A stretch of DNA of 45,110 nt from Paracoccaceae bacterium (GCA_947468085.1 CANIKY010000010.1:1-45110); one strand, 5' to 3'. Positions 1 to 8,867 are shown, numbered from the stretch's first letter. The notes: generated from the letters alone by a model not told the origin. Made by a program: numbers and translations.

Positions 1-498
1 GTGCGCCAAGGGGCCCCCAAGTCCCGCCTGATCGTCGATGCCAACGAGGGCTGGACACCCGAGGTCTATACCGCCCTTGCCCCCCATCTGATCCGCCTTG
101 GCGTGGCCATGGTCGAACAACCCCTGCCCGCAGGCGCAGACGATATGCTGGGCGAAATCGCACGGCCCCTGCCGGTGGCGGCTGACGAATCCTGTCATGG
201 GGCCGCCAGTCTGGCGGGGCTGAAGGGCAAGTATGATCTGGTCAACCTTAAGCTGGATAAGACAGGCGGGCTGACCGAGGCGCTTTTGGCAAAGGCCGAG
301 GCACAGCGACTGGGCTTTGGGCTGATGGTGGGCTGTATGGTCGGCTCCTCGCTGGCCATGGCGCCCGCTGTTTTGCTGGCGCAAAGCGCGCAGTATTGTG
401 ATCTTGACGGCCCGCTGCTTCTGTCTCAAGACCGCGAGGTGCCTTTGGACTATGACGCCCAAGGGGTTCATCCGCCCGCAAGGGCCCTTTGGGGATAG
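1..498 (+). CDS. dgcA: Enolase-superfamily racemase, probable N-acetyl-D-glutamate racemase/dipeptide epimerase (3' part)
   Basis: The gene is cut by the window edge; only the C-terminal 165 residues are present, and the first codon is not its true start. The visible part is the catalytic barrel of the mandelate racemase/muconate lactonizing subgroup: the metal ligands appear as D13 in a VDANEGW motif, E39 in VEQPLP and D62 in ADES, and a KLDKTGG motif follows at 84-90. The family abstracts an alpha proton from acyl or dipeptide substrates using Mg2+. The next gene, three bases downstream, is a D-amino-acid aminotransferase, which is the reason for preferring the DgcA role (D-glutamate catabolism) over L-Ala-D/L-Glu epimerase of peptidoglycan recycling. 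Family assignment is secure, substrate is inferred. Confidence 0.72.
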   Translation: MRQGAPKSRLIVDANEGWTPEVYTALAPHLIRLGVAMVEQPLPAGADDMLGEIARPLPVAADESCHGAASLAGLKGKYDLVNLKLDKTGGLTEALLAKAEAQRLGFGLMVGCMVGSSLAMAPAVLLAQSAQYCDLDGPLLLSQDREVPLDYDAQGVHPPARALWG

Positions 499-501
499 AA
501 T

Positions 502-1362
502 ATGAGCCGTTTGGTCTATGTGAATGGGAATTTTGTGCCGGAAGCCGAAGCCGTGGTGTCGGTGTTTGACCGGGGCTTTTTGATGGCAGACGGGGTTTAT
601 GAAGTAACCTCTGTTCTGGGCGGCAAGCTGATTGATTTTGCTGGCCATTGTGTGCGCCTTGCGCGGTCTTTGGCCGAACTGGACATGACCAACCCCCACA
701 GCGACGCCGAATGGCTGGCGCTGTTTCGCCAAACGGTCGAACTCAACGCGGTGGTGGACGGCATGGTCTATCTGCAAGTCACGCGCGGCAATCCGGGCGA
801 CCGCGACTTTGCCTATCCCAACCCTGCCGTGCCGCCGACGGTGGTGATCTTTACCCAGTCCAAACCCGGGCTGGCGCATAGCCCTGCGGCCTTGGCGGGC
901 TGGAAGGTGATCTCAGTTCCCGACATCCGTTGGGGGCGGCGCGATATCAAGACGGTGCAATTGCTCTATCCTTCGATGGCCAAGATGGCGGCCAAAAAGG
1001 CGCATGTCGATGATGCGTGGATGGTCGAAGGCGGGGTGGTGACCGAAGGCACCTCGAACAACGCCTATATCGTCAAGGGCAACCGCATCATCACGAGGCA
1101 GTTGTCGCATGATATTCTGCACGGCATCACCCGTGCCGCCGTGCTGCGCTTTGCCCGCGAAGCCCAGATGGAGGTCGAAGAACGCCCCTTCACCATCGCC
1201 GAAGCCCAAGGCGCGGATGAGGCCTTTATCACCTCGGCCAGCGCCTTTGTAACGCCGGTGATCGCGATTGACGAAAGCCCCGTGGGGACCGGCAAACCCG
1301 GCCCGCTCGCCTTGCGGCTGCGTGAAATCTACTTGGACGAAATGCGCAAAACCGCGATCTGA
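502..1362 (+). CDS. dat: D-amino-acid aminotransferase (PLP fold type IV)
   Basis: This 286-residue protein belongs to the fold-type IV aminotransferases (D-amino-acid, branched-chain and aminodeoxychorismate lyase group) and is likely to transfer the amino group of D-Ala or D-Glu to a 2-oxo acid in the cytoplasm. The PLP-binding lysine is K150 in the motif RRDIKTVQLL, as in Bacillus D-amino-acid transaminase (RCDIKSLNLL). E183 lies in EGTSNN, the cofactor-nitrogen contact region. Length fits the family. The start ATG is three bases after the stop of the racemase gene, so the two are almost certainly cotranscribed; together they suggest D-glutamate/D-alanine use. A branched-chain aminotransferase role is less likely given the DIK motif. 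Confidence 0.88.
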   Translation: MSRLVYVNGNFVPEAEAVVSVFDRGFLMADGVYEVTSVLGGKLIDFAGHCVRLARSLAELDMTNPHSDAEWLALFRQTVELNAVVDGMVYLQVTRGNPGDRDFAYPNPAVPPTVVIFTQSKPGLAHSPAALAGWKVISVPDIRWGRRDIKTVQLLYPSMAKMAAKKAHVDDAWMVEGGVVTEGTSNNAYIVKGNRIITRQLSHDILHGITRAAVLRFAREAQMEVEERPFTIAEAQGADEAFITSASAFVTPVIAIDESPVGTGKPGPLALRLREIYLDEMRKTAI

Positions 1363-1403
1363 TCGCCCTTAGCCCCATTGGCAGGACCAGCGCTCGGGGC
1401 GGT

Positions 1404-1428
1404 CCGGAGGGGCCGACAGCCCCTTCGG
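1404..1428. terminator. GC-rich hairpin downstream of dat
   Basis: A 10-bp stem (CCGGAGGGGC with GCCCCTTCGG, one G-T wobble) encloses a 5-base loop CGACA. It lies 42 bases after the dat stop in the gap between two converging genes. There is no T-run on either strand, so intrinsic termination is not assured. Confidence 0.4.
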
Positions 1429-1437
1429 CAGGGGGAA

Positions 1438-1460
1438 TCGGGGGGGCTGGCCCCCCCCGA
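1438..1460. terminator. G7/C7 hairpin between converging genes
   Basis: A perfect 9-bp stem, TCGGGGGGG with CCCCCCCGA, closes a 5-base loop CTGGC. It sits 24 bases beyond the stop of the minus-strand DUF1244 gene and 75 bases beyond dat, so it could end both transcripts. A run of seven G against seven C is unusually stable; no T-run follows on either strand. Confidence 0.45.
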
Positions 1461-1484
1461 CCACGCCAGCGGAAGCTGGACCGC

Positions 1485-1817
1485 CTAGCCGTGCGAAGGC
1501 GGCTCGCCCCCGACATTCGCGCGAAACGCCGCATCAAAGGCCGCTGTCTTAACGGCATCGGCAGGGGTTTGGTTTTGCGCCACCCAGTCGGCATAGGGAA
1601 TGCCGTAGACGATCGCGCGCGCGTCGTCTTTGGTCATGGCGATGCCTTGGGCGGTGGCAGCCTCGTTATACCAGCGGCTTAAGCAGTTGCGGCAAAAGCC
1701 TGCCAAATTCATCAGGTCGATGTTTTGCACATCAGGGCGCTTTTCCAACAGGTGGTGCATCAGCGCCCGAAACGCCGCAGCTTCAAGCTTTTCACGGGTC
1801 GCATCATCTAGGTGCAT
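1485..1817 (-). CDS. DUF1244 family protein
   Basis: A small cytoplasmic protein of 110 residues that I recognise as DUF1244: acidic helical start (HLDDATREKLEAAAFRAL), then DLMNLAGFCRNCLSRWY with a C42-x2-C45 pair, then a KDDARAIVYGIPYADW segment. The family is common in proteobacteria and has no assigned function; the CxxC pair may bind metal but only two cysteines are present. The start is well marked by GGAGG six bases upstream. The ATG lies inside the 3' end of the N-formylglutamate amidohydrolase gene (14-base overlap), so the two are translationally coupled. Confidence 0.85.
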   Translation of the reverse strand: MHLDDATREKLEAAAFRALMHHLLEKRPDVQNIDLMNLAGFCRNCLSRWYNEAATAQGIAMTKDDARAIVYGIPYADWVAQNQTPADAVKTAAFDAAFRANVGGEPPSHG

Positions 1818-2547
1818 CGACAGCCTCCAAGGCTTGTATCAGGGCCGGCGCCAGTCGCCGCGCCCAGGTTTCTTGCGCCACCTTATCCGCGATCAGATCA
1901 GAGCGCAGTTCAATCAGCGTGTTGTGACGCCGCTTTTGCAGCGCGTGCCTATCAATGGAATCGCCGGGCAGATGGCCGTCATAGGGTTCATTATCGCCCA
2001 CACATAAATCGTCGTCGCGGCGCAGAACCCCAATCAACGCCCGCGACAGGCGCGGGTCAAGGTGCGAATACAGCACCCCCACCGCCCAAGGGCGCGGGGC
2101 GCGGCCGCGCAGGCAGGGGGTGAAAGAGTGGATCGCCACGATCACCGTATCATCCCGCTTGGCCGCCAACTGCGCCAAGGCTGCATGGTAGGGGCGGTAC
2201 AAGGTGGTCAGACGCCGCTCAACGTCATGCGCTGCAATCCCTGCATTGCCCGGAATGATCGTGCCGTCATAAAGCTGCATCACCAGCGTAGGGTCTTGCT
2301 CGCCCCGATTGGCGTCAATCACCAGACGGCTGAAGTCACTGCAGATCACGGGGCTGTCCAGCGCAGCCCCCAAAGCCACGGCCAGTCCCCGCGCGCCGAC
2401 ATCCACAGCGATGTGGCGCGCCATATCCTCGGCTGAGACGCCCAAATCCCCGCCACACACCTGCACCGGCACCCGGTTAGAGGCGTGATCGCACGTCACC
2501 AGCCAGCGGCCGGGGCGGTCAGGGCCAAGGATGTGAAACGGCGGCAT
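1804..2547 (-). CDS. N-formylglutamate amidohydrolase family protein
   Basis: A 247-residue zinc-type amidohydrolase of the N-formylglutamate deformylase family. The early motif CDHASNRVP (D20, H21, N24) and a second conserved histidine H140 in VAIHSFTP are the expected metal/catalytic elements. HutG-type members hydrolyse N-formylglutamate to formate and glutamate, the last step of one histidine-degradation route, but no other hut gene is seen here, so the physiological substrate is uncertain; an N-acyl amino acid is also possible given the D-amino-acid genes beside it. An AGGAG site seven bases before the ATG supports the start. It reads away from pyk and overlaps the following DUF1244 gene. 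Confidence 0.82.
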   Translation of the reverse strand: MPPFHILGPDRPGRWLVTCDHASNRVPVQVCGGDLGVSAEDMARHIAVDVGARGLAVALGAALDSPVICSDFSRLVIDANRGEQDPTLVMQLYDGTIIPGNAGIAAHDVERRLTTLYRPYHAALAQLAAKRDDTVIVAIHSFTPCLRGRAPRPWAVGVLYSHLDPRLSRALIGVLRRDDDLCVGDNEPYDGHLPGDSIDRHALQKRRHNTLIELRSDLIADKVAQETWARRLAPALIQALEAVDAPR

Positions 2548-2786
2548 GGCGGGCTCCTTTGCCGTTCACTCCTAGCCAATGGGCTGGCGAAAGGGAATCA
2601 CCGCGCCGCCGAAAAGAACGCTTTTCGGCATAAAATCCCGCAGAGGTGCCCTGCTTCATGCCATCGTCGCGCAATCGTCACGCGGCGTGACTTATCCCTG
2701 CCACGGCCAGTTGCTCCTTTTGGGCAATTGGGCCATAAGGCCCTCGGCCCACCGCAACCTTTGAACACGACATAAAGGATCAAGGC
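2548..2786. promoter_or_regulatory. Divergent intergenic region with two hairpins before pyk
   Basis: This 239-base gap must hold the promoters of the minus-strand amidohydrolase and of pyk. At 2608-2629 a perfect 9-bp stem GCCGAAAAG/CTTTTCGGC closes the loop AACG, without a T-run. At 2730-2743 a 5-bp stem GGGCC/GGCCC closes ATAA; it lies 43 bases before the pyk ATG and would be in the mRNA leader. The pyk ribosome site is AAAGGA at 2774-2779. I see no confident -35/-10 pair and no open frame with a good start. Confidence 0.45.
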
Positions 2787-4232
2787 ATGAGACGCCTTCG
2801 GAATGTTAAGATCGTAGCCACTTTGGGCCCAGCCTCCAGCGACTACGCCACCATCCGCGCTTTGTTTGAAGCTGGGGCCGATGTGTTCCGCTTGAACATG
2901 AGCCATGGCACCCATGACGAGATTCGCGCCCGCCACATCATCATCCGCAAGGTCGAGGCAGATCTTGGCCGCCCGATCGGCATCTTGGCTGACCTTCAGG
3001 GCCCCAAACTGCGCGTAGGCACTTTTGCCAACGGCAGCGAGGAACTGATTGAGGGCGCCAAATTTCGCATGGACCTGTCGGCCACACCGGGGGATGTGAC
3101 CCGCGTGCAACTGCCCCACCCCGAGATTTTTGCGGCTCTTGAGCCGGGCGCGTCTTTGCTGGTCAACGATGGCAAGATCCGCGTTGTGGTCGATGACTGC
3201 GGCAAAGATTATGCCAATTGCACCGTCACTGTGGGCGGCACAATTTCCAACCGCAAGGGCGTGAACGTGCCCGACGTAGTCCTGCCCTTGGCGGCCCTGT
3301 CTGACAAAGACCGTGTTGATCTGGAATTCGCCTGCGAACTGGGGGTTGACTGGTTGGCCCTGTCCTTCGTGCAGCGCCCCGAAGACGTCATCGAAGCCCG
3401 CGCCTTGGCCCGTGGCCGTGCGGCCCTGATGGCCAAGATTGAAAAGCCCGCCGCGGTGAAAGCCTATGATGCCATCTTGCAAGTTTCGGACGGGATCATG
3501 GTGGCGCGCGGCGACCTGGGCGTGGAACTGCCCGTCTACACCGTGCCGCCGATTCAAAAGCGCCTGATCCGGGGGGCGCGTGCTGCGGCCAAACCTGTGA
3601 TCGTGGCGACCCAGATGCTGGAATCGATGATCGAAGCGCCAGTACCAACCCGTGCCGAAGTTTCTGACGTGGCAACTGCCATCTACGAAGGGGCCGATGC
3701 CATCATGCTGTCGGCCGAATCTGCCGCTGGCAAATACCCGATCGAGGCCGTGACGACGATGAACAACGTCGCCATCGCTGTCGAAAAAGATCCGACCTAT
3801 CGCCAAGTGATCGAAGCCAGCCGCCAGATCAGGCGCGAATCGATTGCCGATGGCATCGTGGCCGCTGCCCGCGAGATTGCCGAGGCGACCAATATCAAGG
3901 CCATCTGCTCGTTCAGCCAAAGTGGCACCACCGCCGCTTTGGTCTCGCGCGAGCGGCCGCGGGTGCCGATCATTGCGCTGACACCCCTTATGTCCACGGC
4001 GCGGCGCTTGGCACTGACTTGGGGCACGCATTGCGTGATCTGCGAACCGCAAGAACGCTTGAAGGGGGCCGTACTGGCCGCCGTGAAAGCGGCGCGCACG
4101 GATGGGTTTGCCGGCGTTGAGGACATGATCGTGTTGACGGCAGGCGTGCCATTTAACGTGAAAGGCACCACCAACGTGCTGCGCGTGGCCCCCTGCGACG
4201 AGCGACTGATTTTCGCCGTCGACCCTGATTGA
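2787..4232 (+). CDS. pyk: Pyruvate kinase
   Basis: Converts phosphoenolpyruvate and ADP to pyruvate and ATP, the last glycolytic step, in the cytoplasm. The 481-residue length is normal for a bacterial enzyme. The N-terminal barrel starts with KIVATLGPAS and carries the phosphate-binding FRLNMSHG (R35, N37, S39, H40). The catalytic KIEKP is at about 217-221 and the metal-binding VARGDLG at about 239-245, followed by ATQMLESM. The C-terminal third is the allosteric domain (SQSGTTAALVSRERP). Start ATG has AAAGGA eight bases upstream. It stands alone: 50S genes follow after a 173-base gap. Confidence 0.98.
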   Translation: MRRLRNVKIVATLGPASSDYATIRALFEAGADVFRLNMSHGTHDEIRARHIIIRKVEADLGRPIGILADLQGPKLRVGTFANGSEELIEGAKFRMDLSATPGDVTRVQLPHPEIFAALEPGASLLVNDGKIRVVVDDCGKDYANCTVTVGGTISNRKGVNVPDVVLPLAALSDKDRVDLEFACELGVDWLALSFVQRPEDVIEARALARGRAALMAKIEKPAAVKAYDAILQVSDGIMVARGDLGVELPVYTVPPIQKRLIRGARAAAKPVIVATQMLESMIEAPVPTRAEVSDVATAIYEGADAIMLSAESAAGKYPIEAVTTMNNVAIAVEKDPTYRQVIEASRQIRRESIADGIVAAAREIAEATNIKAICSFSQSGTTAALVSRERPRVPIIALTPLMSTARRLALTWGTHCVICEPQERLKGAVLAAVKAARTDGFAGVEDMIVLTAGVPFNVKGTTNVLRVAPCDERLIFAVDPD

Positions 4233-4240
4233 CGAAGCTT

Positions 4241-4264
4241 TTGGGGCAGGTGCGCCTGCCCCAA
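4241..4264. terminator. Perfect hairpin after pyk
   Basis: A 10-bp perfect stem TTGGGGCAGG/CCTGCCCCAA with a TGCG tetraloop lies 8 bases after the pyk stop. It is followed by GCCC rather than a T-run, so it may be a Rho-assisted end or a 3'-stabilising hairpin. Confidence 0.6.
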
Positions 4265-4378
4265 GCCCTTGTGACAGACCTATGACAATATCGTTCATAT
4301 GTCCTTGCGCCTGCGCCTTCCTGCCCCTATACGGCAGCCTCTGACTACCCCGCACGGCCGGCCCACGTGGCATGCCGA

Positions 4379-4395
4379 GTCGTGCCTGAAACGAC
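4379..4395 (+). promoter_or_regulatory. Small leader hairpin before rpmI
   Basis: A 5-bp stem GTCGT/ACGAC with a 7-base loop GCCTGAA ends one base before the GGAG ribosome site (4396-4399) of rpmI. L20 autoregulates its operon by binding leader RNA in other bacteria; this may be part of such a leader, but the stem is short and I could not fold the full 173-base gap. Confidence 0.25.
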
Positions 4396-4405
4396 GGAGA
4401 TCGAA

Positions 4406-4606
4406 ATGCCCAAGATGAAGACCAAATCAGCGGCCAAGAAGCGCTTTCGCTTCACCGCCAACGGCCACGTGATCGCAGGCCCCGCAGGCAAGCGTCACGG
4501 CATGATCAAGCGCACGGCGAAATTTGTCCGCAACACGTCGGGGACCATGATCCTCAACGCGTCGGACGAAAAGATCGTCAAAAAATACATGCCGTACAAC
4601 CGCTAA
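4406..4606 (+). CDS. rpmI: 50S ribosomal protein L35
   Basis: A 66-residue, very basic ribosomal protein starting [20 protein letters not shown], the family signature, and containing the KRTAKFVRN segment. It binds 23S rRNA in the large subunit. The ATG at 4406 is chosen because it gives the canonical N-terminus and has GGAG seven bases upstream; a longer in-frame extension from 4367 is not family-like. The usual upstream infC is absent here, as in many alphaproteobacteria. rplT follows after 12 bases. Confidence 0.98.
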   Translation: MPKMKTKSAAKKRFRFTANGHVIAGPAGKRHGMIKRTAKFVRNTSGTMILNASDEKIVKKYMPYNR

Positions 4607-4618
4607 GGAGAGCCAGAT

Positions 4619-4990
4619 ATGTCCCGCGTCAAATCCGGCGTTGTAACACACGCCCGCCACCGTAAGGTGATCGCCAAGGCGGCTGGCTATTATGCCGCCC
4701 GCTCGACCAACTTTAAGACGGCCACACAGGCTGTCGACAAGGCCCAGCAATACGCAACACGCGACCGTAAGGCCCGCAAGCGCCAGTTCCGCGTGCTGTG
4801 GATTGCGCGGATCAACGCCGCTGTGCGCCTGTTCGACCCGGCCTTCACCTATTCGCGCCTGATCGATGGCCTGAACAAGGCTGGCATCATGGTTGACCGC
4901 AAAGTTCTGGCCGATCTGGCCGTGCGTGAGCCCGAGGCGTTCAACGCCATCGCAGCCCAAGCCAAAGCCGCCTTGCCCGCAGCTGTCTAA
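4619..4990 (+). CDS. rplT: 50S ribosomal protein L20
   Basis: A 123-residue basic protein with the L20 pattern: [17 protein letters not shown] start, the AKGYYAARS-like stretch near 22-32, and [16 protein letters not shown] at about 58-73. It binds 23S rRNA early in large-subunit assembly and is a translational autoregulator in several bacteria. The AAGGAG ribosome site overlaps the rpmI stop codon, so L35 and L20 are made from one message. A strong terminator follows 18 bases after the stop. Confidence 0.98.
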   Translation: MSRVKSGVVTHARHRKVIAKAAGYYAARSTNFKTATQAVDKAQQYATRDRKARKRQFRVLWIARINAAVRLFDPAFTYSRLIDGLNKAGIMVDRKVLADLAVREPEAFNAIAAQAKAALPAAV

Positions 4991-5008
4991 AGGCGGATGC
5001 ACTTTTTG

Positions 5009-5040
5009 AAAAAGGCCCTGCCAAATGGCGGGGCCTTTTT
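5009..5040 (+). terminator. Rho-independent terminator of rpmI-rplT
   Basis: A 10-bp perfect stem AAAAAGGCCC/GGGCCTTTTT, extended inwards by TGCC/GGCG (one G-T), closes the loop AAAT. The 3' arm ends in a T5 run followed by GTTT. This is the clearest intrinsic terminator in the window. Confidence 0.92.
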
Positions 5041-5152
5041 GTTTGGCACGCGCAAAGCGGTAATCTGGGCCAAATCCCCACCGCAGTCCGCCTGCCCACT
5101 TGAAACCCGCGCCCCTACCCGCTAGCACCAACCCGACCTGAAGGAGACGGAC

Positions 5153-6235
5153 ATGGACGGGCTCGACACGCTGAAAGCCAAATATCTGACCGCTGTGGCG
5201 GGCGCTTCTGACGAATCTGGGTTGGAAGATGTACGCTTGGCAGCCCTTGGCAAAAAGGGTGAAATCTCGGCCCTGATGGCGTCTTTGGGCAAGATGGACC
5301 CGGACATGCGCAAGGCCGCCGGTGCGAACCTGAACCTTCTGAAAGACGAAATCGACGCCGCCTTACGCGCCAAAAAGGCCGGATTGGCCGATGCCGCCCT
5401 AGACGAAAGACTGCGCAGCGAATGGCTAGATGTCACCCTGCCCGGCCGCCCGCGCCCGCAAGGCTCGATCCACCCCGTCAGCCAAGTGATGGAAGAACTG
5501 ACGGCCATCTTCGGCGACATGGGCTTTGCCGTTGCCGAAGGGCCGCAGATCGAAAGCGATTGGTACAATTTCGACGCGCTCAACATCCCGCCCGAACACC
5601 CCGCCCGCCAAGAGCATGACACGTTTTTCATGGCCCGCGCCGCCGATGACGCCCGCCCGCCCCATGTGCTGCGCACCCATACCTCGCCCGTGCAAATCCG
5701 CGCTATGACGGCCCAAGGCGCGCCGATCCGTGTGATCGCCCCGGGCCGTGTTTACCGCATGGACATGGACCAAACCCACGCCCCCATGTTCCACCAAGTC
5801 GAAGGTCTGGCGATTGACCGCAACATTTCGATGGCCAATCTGAAATGGACGCTGGAAGAATTCTGCCGCGCCTTTTTTGAGGTGCCCTCGGTCGAACTGC
5901 GCTTTCGCGCCAGCCATTTCCCCTTTACCGAACCCTCGGCTGAAGTGGATATTCGCTGCTCTTGGGAAGGTGGTCAGCTTAAAATTGGCCAAGGCGACTC
6001 GTGGCTGGAAATTCTCGGCTCGGGCATGGTGCATCCCAAGGTTTTGGCTGCTGCAGGCGTTGACCCCGCAAAATGGCAAGGATTTGCCTTTGGCATGGGC
6101 ATAGATCGCATCGCCATGTTGAAATATGGTATCCCCGACCTGCGCGCCTTTTTCGAATCCGACCTGCGCTGGCTGCGCCATTACGGCTTTGCGGCGCTTG
6201 ATATGCCCGATTTGCCCGGCGGCTTATCGTCTTAA
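5153..6235 (+). CDS. pheS: Phenylalanine--tRNA ligase alpha subunit
   Basis: Catalytic alpha chain of the class II alpha2beta2 synthetase that charges tRNA-Phe. The 360 residues comprise an N-terminal coiled-coil tRNA-binding part (about 1-90) and a catalytic domain with the class II motifs: [10 protein letters not shown] near 105-114, the motif 2 region around [17 protein letters not shown], and [16 protein letters not shown] near 250. Motif 3 is in [25 protein letters not shown] stands seven bases before the ATG. pheT follows after 82 bases, so the pair is probably one transcript. Confidence 0.98.
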   Translation: MDGLDTLKAKYLTAVAGASDESGLEDVRLAALGKKGEISALMASLGKMDPDMRKAAGANLNLLKDEIDAALRAKKAGLADAALDERLRSEWLDVTLPGRPRPQGSIHPVSQVMEELTAIFGDMGFAVAEGPQIESDWYNFDALNIPPEHPARQEHDTFFMARAADDARPPHVLRTHTSPVQIRAMTAQGAPIRVIAPGRVYRMDMDQTHAPMFHQVEGLAIDRNISMANLKWTLEEFCRAFFEVPSVELRFRASHFPFTEPSAEVDIRCSWEGGQLKIGQGDSWLEILGSGMVHPKVLAAAGVDPAKWQGFAFGMGIDRIAMLKYGIPDLRAFFESDLRWLRHYGFAALDMPDLPGGLSS

Positions 6236-6317
6236 CCCTAGGCATGGCCGCCCTGCGGCCCCGCGCAACACTTATCCCCAGCCCTGCCCCGCAGGGTTAC
6301 GTCCCCCGGAGGCTGCT

Positions 6318-8726
6318 ATGAAATTCACCCTGTCTTGGCTGAAAGATCACCTCGACACATCTGCCCCGCTGGATGTGCTGACCGAGGCTTTGACCGACCT
6401 TGGCCTAGAGGTCGAGGAGGTGGTGAACCCCGCAGCCAAGCTCGCGCCCTTCACGCTGGCCAAGATTCTGCACGCCGAAAAGCACCCCGATGCCGACAAA
6501 CTGCGCGTCTGCCGCGTGTTGACGGATGAAGGCGAAAAGCAAATCGTCTGCGGCGCGCCCAATGCCCGCGAAGGGATCACGGTGGTTCTATGCAAGCCGG
6601 GCGATTATGTGCCGGGCATCGATGTGACCTTGGGCGTGGGCATAATTCGCGGCGTGGAAAGCCACGGGATGATGGCCTCTGAACGCGAATTGGAACTGTC
6701 GGACGAACATAACGGCATCATCGAACTGCCCTCGGGCGAGGTCGGGCAGCGGTTTATTGACTGGCTGGCGCTCAACCGCCCTGCCACAGTCGACCCTATG
6801 ATCCACATCAAGATCACCCCCAACCGCCCCGATGCCTTGGGTGTGCGCGGTGTGGCGCGTGATCTGGCGGCGCGGGGCTTGGGCGTGTTGAAACCGATGG
6901 CTGCGGCCGTGATCGCGGGTGGCTTCGCCTCGCCCATCGGTGTTGCGATTGACGCTGCCCTGAAGGCCAAAGGCTGCCCGCATTTCGCGGGCCGCACCAT
7001 TCGCGGCGTCACCAACGGGCCTTCGCCCGATTGGCTGCAACAGCGATTGAAAGCCATAGGCTTGCGCCCGATTTCGGCGCTGGTCGATATCACGAACTAC
7101 TTCACCTATGGCCTGAACCGCCCGCTGCATGTGTTTGATGCGGGCAAAGTCACAGGCACGCTGCGCATCCATGCGGCCGCGGGTGGCGAGGAATTTCTGG
7201 CGCTGGATGGCAAAACCTACACCCTGCGCGCAGGCATGATGGCAATTTCCGATGCAGCCGGAGTGGAGTCGCTGGCCGGCATTATGGGCGGCGAAGTGTC
7301 GGGCTGTAGCGAGGCTACGACGGATGTGTTCTTGGAAAGCGCCTTTTGGGACCCGATCACGATTGCGGCCACAGGCCGTGCGCTGAAAATCAACTCTGAC
7401 GCGCGGTATCGGTTTGAGCGCGGCGTTGATCCGGCCTTTACGCTGGCAGGGTTAGACCTTGCCACGCAGATGATCTTGGACCTGTGCGGTGGTGAGGCTT
7501 CGGATCTGGTGCAAGACGGCGCGCCTTTGGATGTAAGCCGCGCTTATAAGCTGGATCCGGCACGGCTGATCTCGCTGGTGGGCATGGACATTCCCGAAGC
7601 GGTGCAGCGCAAGACCTTGGAAGATCTGGGCTTTACGCTGAACGGCGACATGGCGACGCCGCCCACATGGCGCCCCGATGTGCTGGGCGAAGCGGACTTG
7701 GTCGAGGAAGTGGCGCGCATCGCATCGCTGACCAAACTCCAAGGCCGCCCCCTGCCCCGCGTGAACACGGGCGTGCCACGGCCCATTCTAACCCCCTTGC
7801 AGGTCAAAGAACGCCAAGCGCGGCGGACGATTGCCGCTTTGGGCTATAATGAATGCGTGACCTATAGCTTTATCGATGCCGAAGCTGCCCGCCTGTTTGG
7901 CGGTGGGGCCGATGCGCTGCGGATCGAAAACCCGATCTCGTCCGAGATGACGCATATGCGCCCCGATTTGCTGCCCGGCCTGCTGCGCGCCGCTGCCCGC
8001 AACCAAGCACGCGGTTTTGCCGATATGGCGCTGTTCGAGGTGGGCCCAATCTTCACTGGCGGTGAACCGGGTGAGCAAAGCCTGCTGGCCTCGGGCCTGT
8101 TGATCGGCGCTGTCGCCCCGCGCGACCCCTTTGGTTCACGCCGCGCGGTGGATGTGTTTGACGCCAAGGCCGATGCCGAGGCGGTGCTTGCAGCCCTTGG
8201 CGCGCCCACCCGTGTGCAAATAACACGCAAAGTGGCCGATTGGTGGCACCCGGGCCGTTCGGGGGCGATTGGTCTTGGGCCAATTTTGTTGGCAACCTTT
8301 GGTGAGGTGCACCCCCGCGTACTGCAAGCCATGGGCGTCAAAGGCCCAGCGGTAGCCTTTAGCGTATTCGTGGCCGCCGTTCCCCTGCCCAAGGTCAAAA
8401 CCCCCACCCGCGCTGCCCTTACCCTGTCGGATCTGCAAGCCGTGGACCGCGACTTTGCCTTCGTGGTCGACGCCAAAGTCGAAGCGCTCACGGCCGTGAA
8501 CGCCGCACTTGGGGCCGACAAGTTGTTGATCGACAGCGTGAAAGTCTTTGACCAGTTCACAGGAGAGAAGGCCGAATCGCAGATGGGTGTGGGTAAGAAA
8601 AGCATCGCTTTCACAGTGCGCCTGCAACCACGCGAAAAGACCCTGACGGATGGCGAGATCGAGGCCGCCTCGGCCAAGATAGTAGAAAAGGTCAGCAAAG
8701 CCACCGGCGGCACGCTGCGCAGCTAA
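6318..8726 (+). CDS. pheT: Phenylalanine--tRNA ligase beta subunit
   Basis: Structural and editing beta chain of PheRS, 802 residues. Domain order is typical: N-terminal KFTLSWLKDHLD start, an EMAP-type tRNA-binding domain (about 40-150), B3/B4 editing domain with NRPDALGVRGVARDLA near 170-185, B5, catalytic-like core, and a C-terminal ferredoxin-fold anticodon-binding domain (about 705-800). The ATG at 6318 gives the canonical N-terminus and has GGAGG five bases upstream; in-frame codons further upstream overlap pheS and are rejected. There are no stop codons or lesions. Confidence 0.97.
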   Translation: MKFTLSWLKDHLDTSAPLDVLTEALTDLGLEVEEVVNPAAKLAPFTLAKILHAEKHPDADKLRVCRVLTDEGEKQIVCGAPNAREGITVVLCKPGDYVPGIDVTLGVGIIRGVESHGMMASERELELSDEHNGIIELPSGEVGQRFIDWLALNRPATVDPMIHIKITPNRPDALGVRGVARDLAARGLGVLKPMAAAVIAGGFASPIGVAIDAALKAKGCPHFAGRTIRGVTNGPSPDWLQQRLKAIGLRPISALVDITNYFTYGLNRPLHVFDAGKVTGTLRIHAAAGGEEFLALDGKTYTLRAGMMAISDAAGVESLAGIMGGEVSGCSEATTDVFLESAFWDPITIAATGRALKINSDARYRFERGVDPAFTLAGLDLATQMILDLCGGEASDLVQDGAPLDVSRAYKLDPARLISLVGMDIPEAVQRKTLEDLGFTLNGDMATPPTWRPDVLGEADLVEEVARIASLTKLQGRPLPRVNTGVPRPILTPLQVKERQARRTIAALGYNECVTYSFIDAEAARLFGGGADALRIENPISSEMTHMRPDLLPGLLRAAARNQARGFADMALFEVGPIFTGGEPGEQSLLASGLLIGAVAPRDPFGSRRAVDVFDAKADAEAVLAALGAPTRVQITRKVADWWHPGRSGAIGLGPILLATFGEVHPRVLQAMGVKGPAVAFSVFVAAVPLPKVKTPTRAALTLSDLQAVDRDFAFVVDAKVEALTAVNAALGADKLLIDSVKVFDQFTGEKAESQMGVGKKSIAFTVRLQPREKTLTDGEIEAASAKIVEKVSKATGGTLRS

Positions 8727-8794
8727 GGACGCGGCGTCCCGACGGCGCGCTTGGGCCTGACCTTTATCTGACACCGCCATCATAGAAGCACTGC

Positions 8795-8830
8795 CCCCCC
8801 GGGGGGCCCCCGCGCCCTTGGAGTATTGCG
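8795..8830 (+). terminator. GC block plus GGAGTATT tail downstream of pheT
   Basis: The strand of pheT carries a C7G6C5 block (8794-8811) and then CGCGCCCTTGGAGTATTGCG. The last 11 bases are nearly the same as the tail of the opposite-strand repeat at 8868-8908 (GGAGTATTTGCG), so pheT and the converging DUF1523 gene each seem to have their own copy of one kind of 3'-end element. The hairpin part here is poorly formed and termination is inferred. Confidence 0.35.
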
Positions 8831-8867
8831 GCAAAGGGCAAAAGGAAGTTCCCTTTCACCGAGACGC

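Noticed and set aside
2598-4373. Long minus-strand open frame opposite pyk and rpmI (591 codons)
   Set aside because: It is antisense to a complete pyruvate kinase, its product is rich in His, Gly and Arg as expected for a shadow of GC-rich coding DNA, and it matches no family I know.
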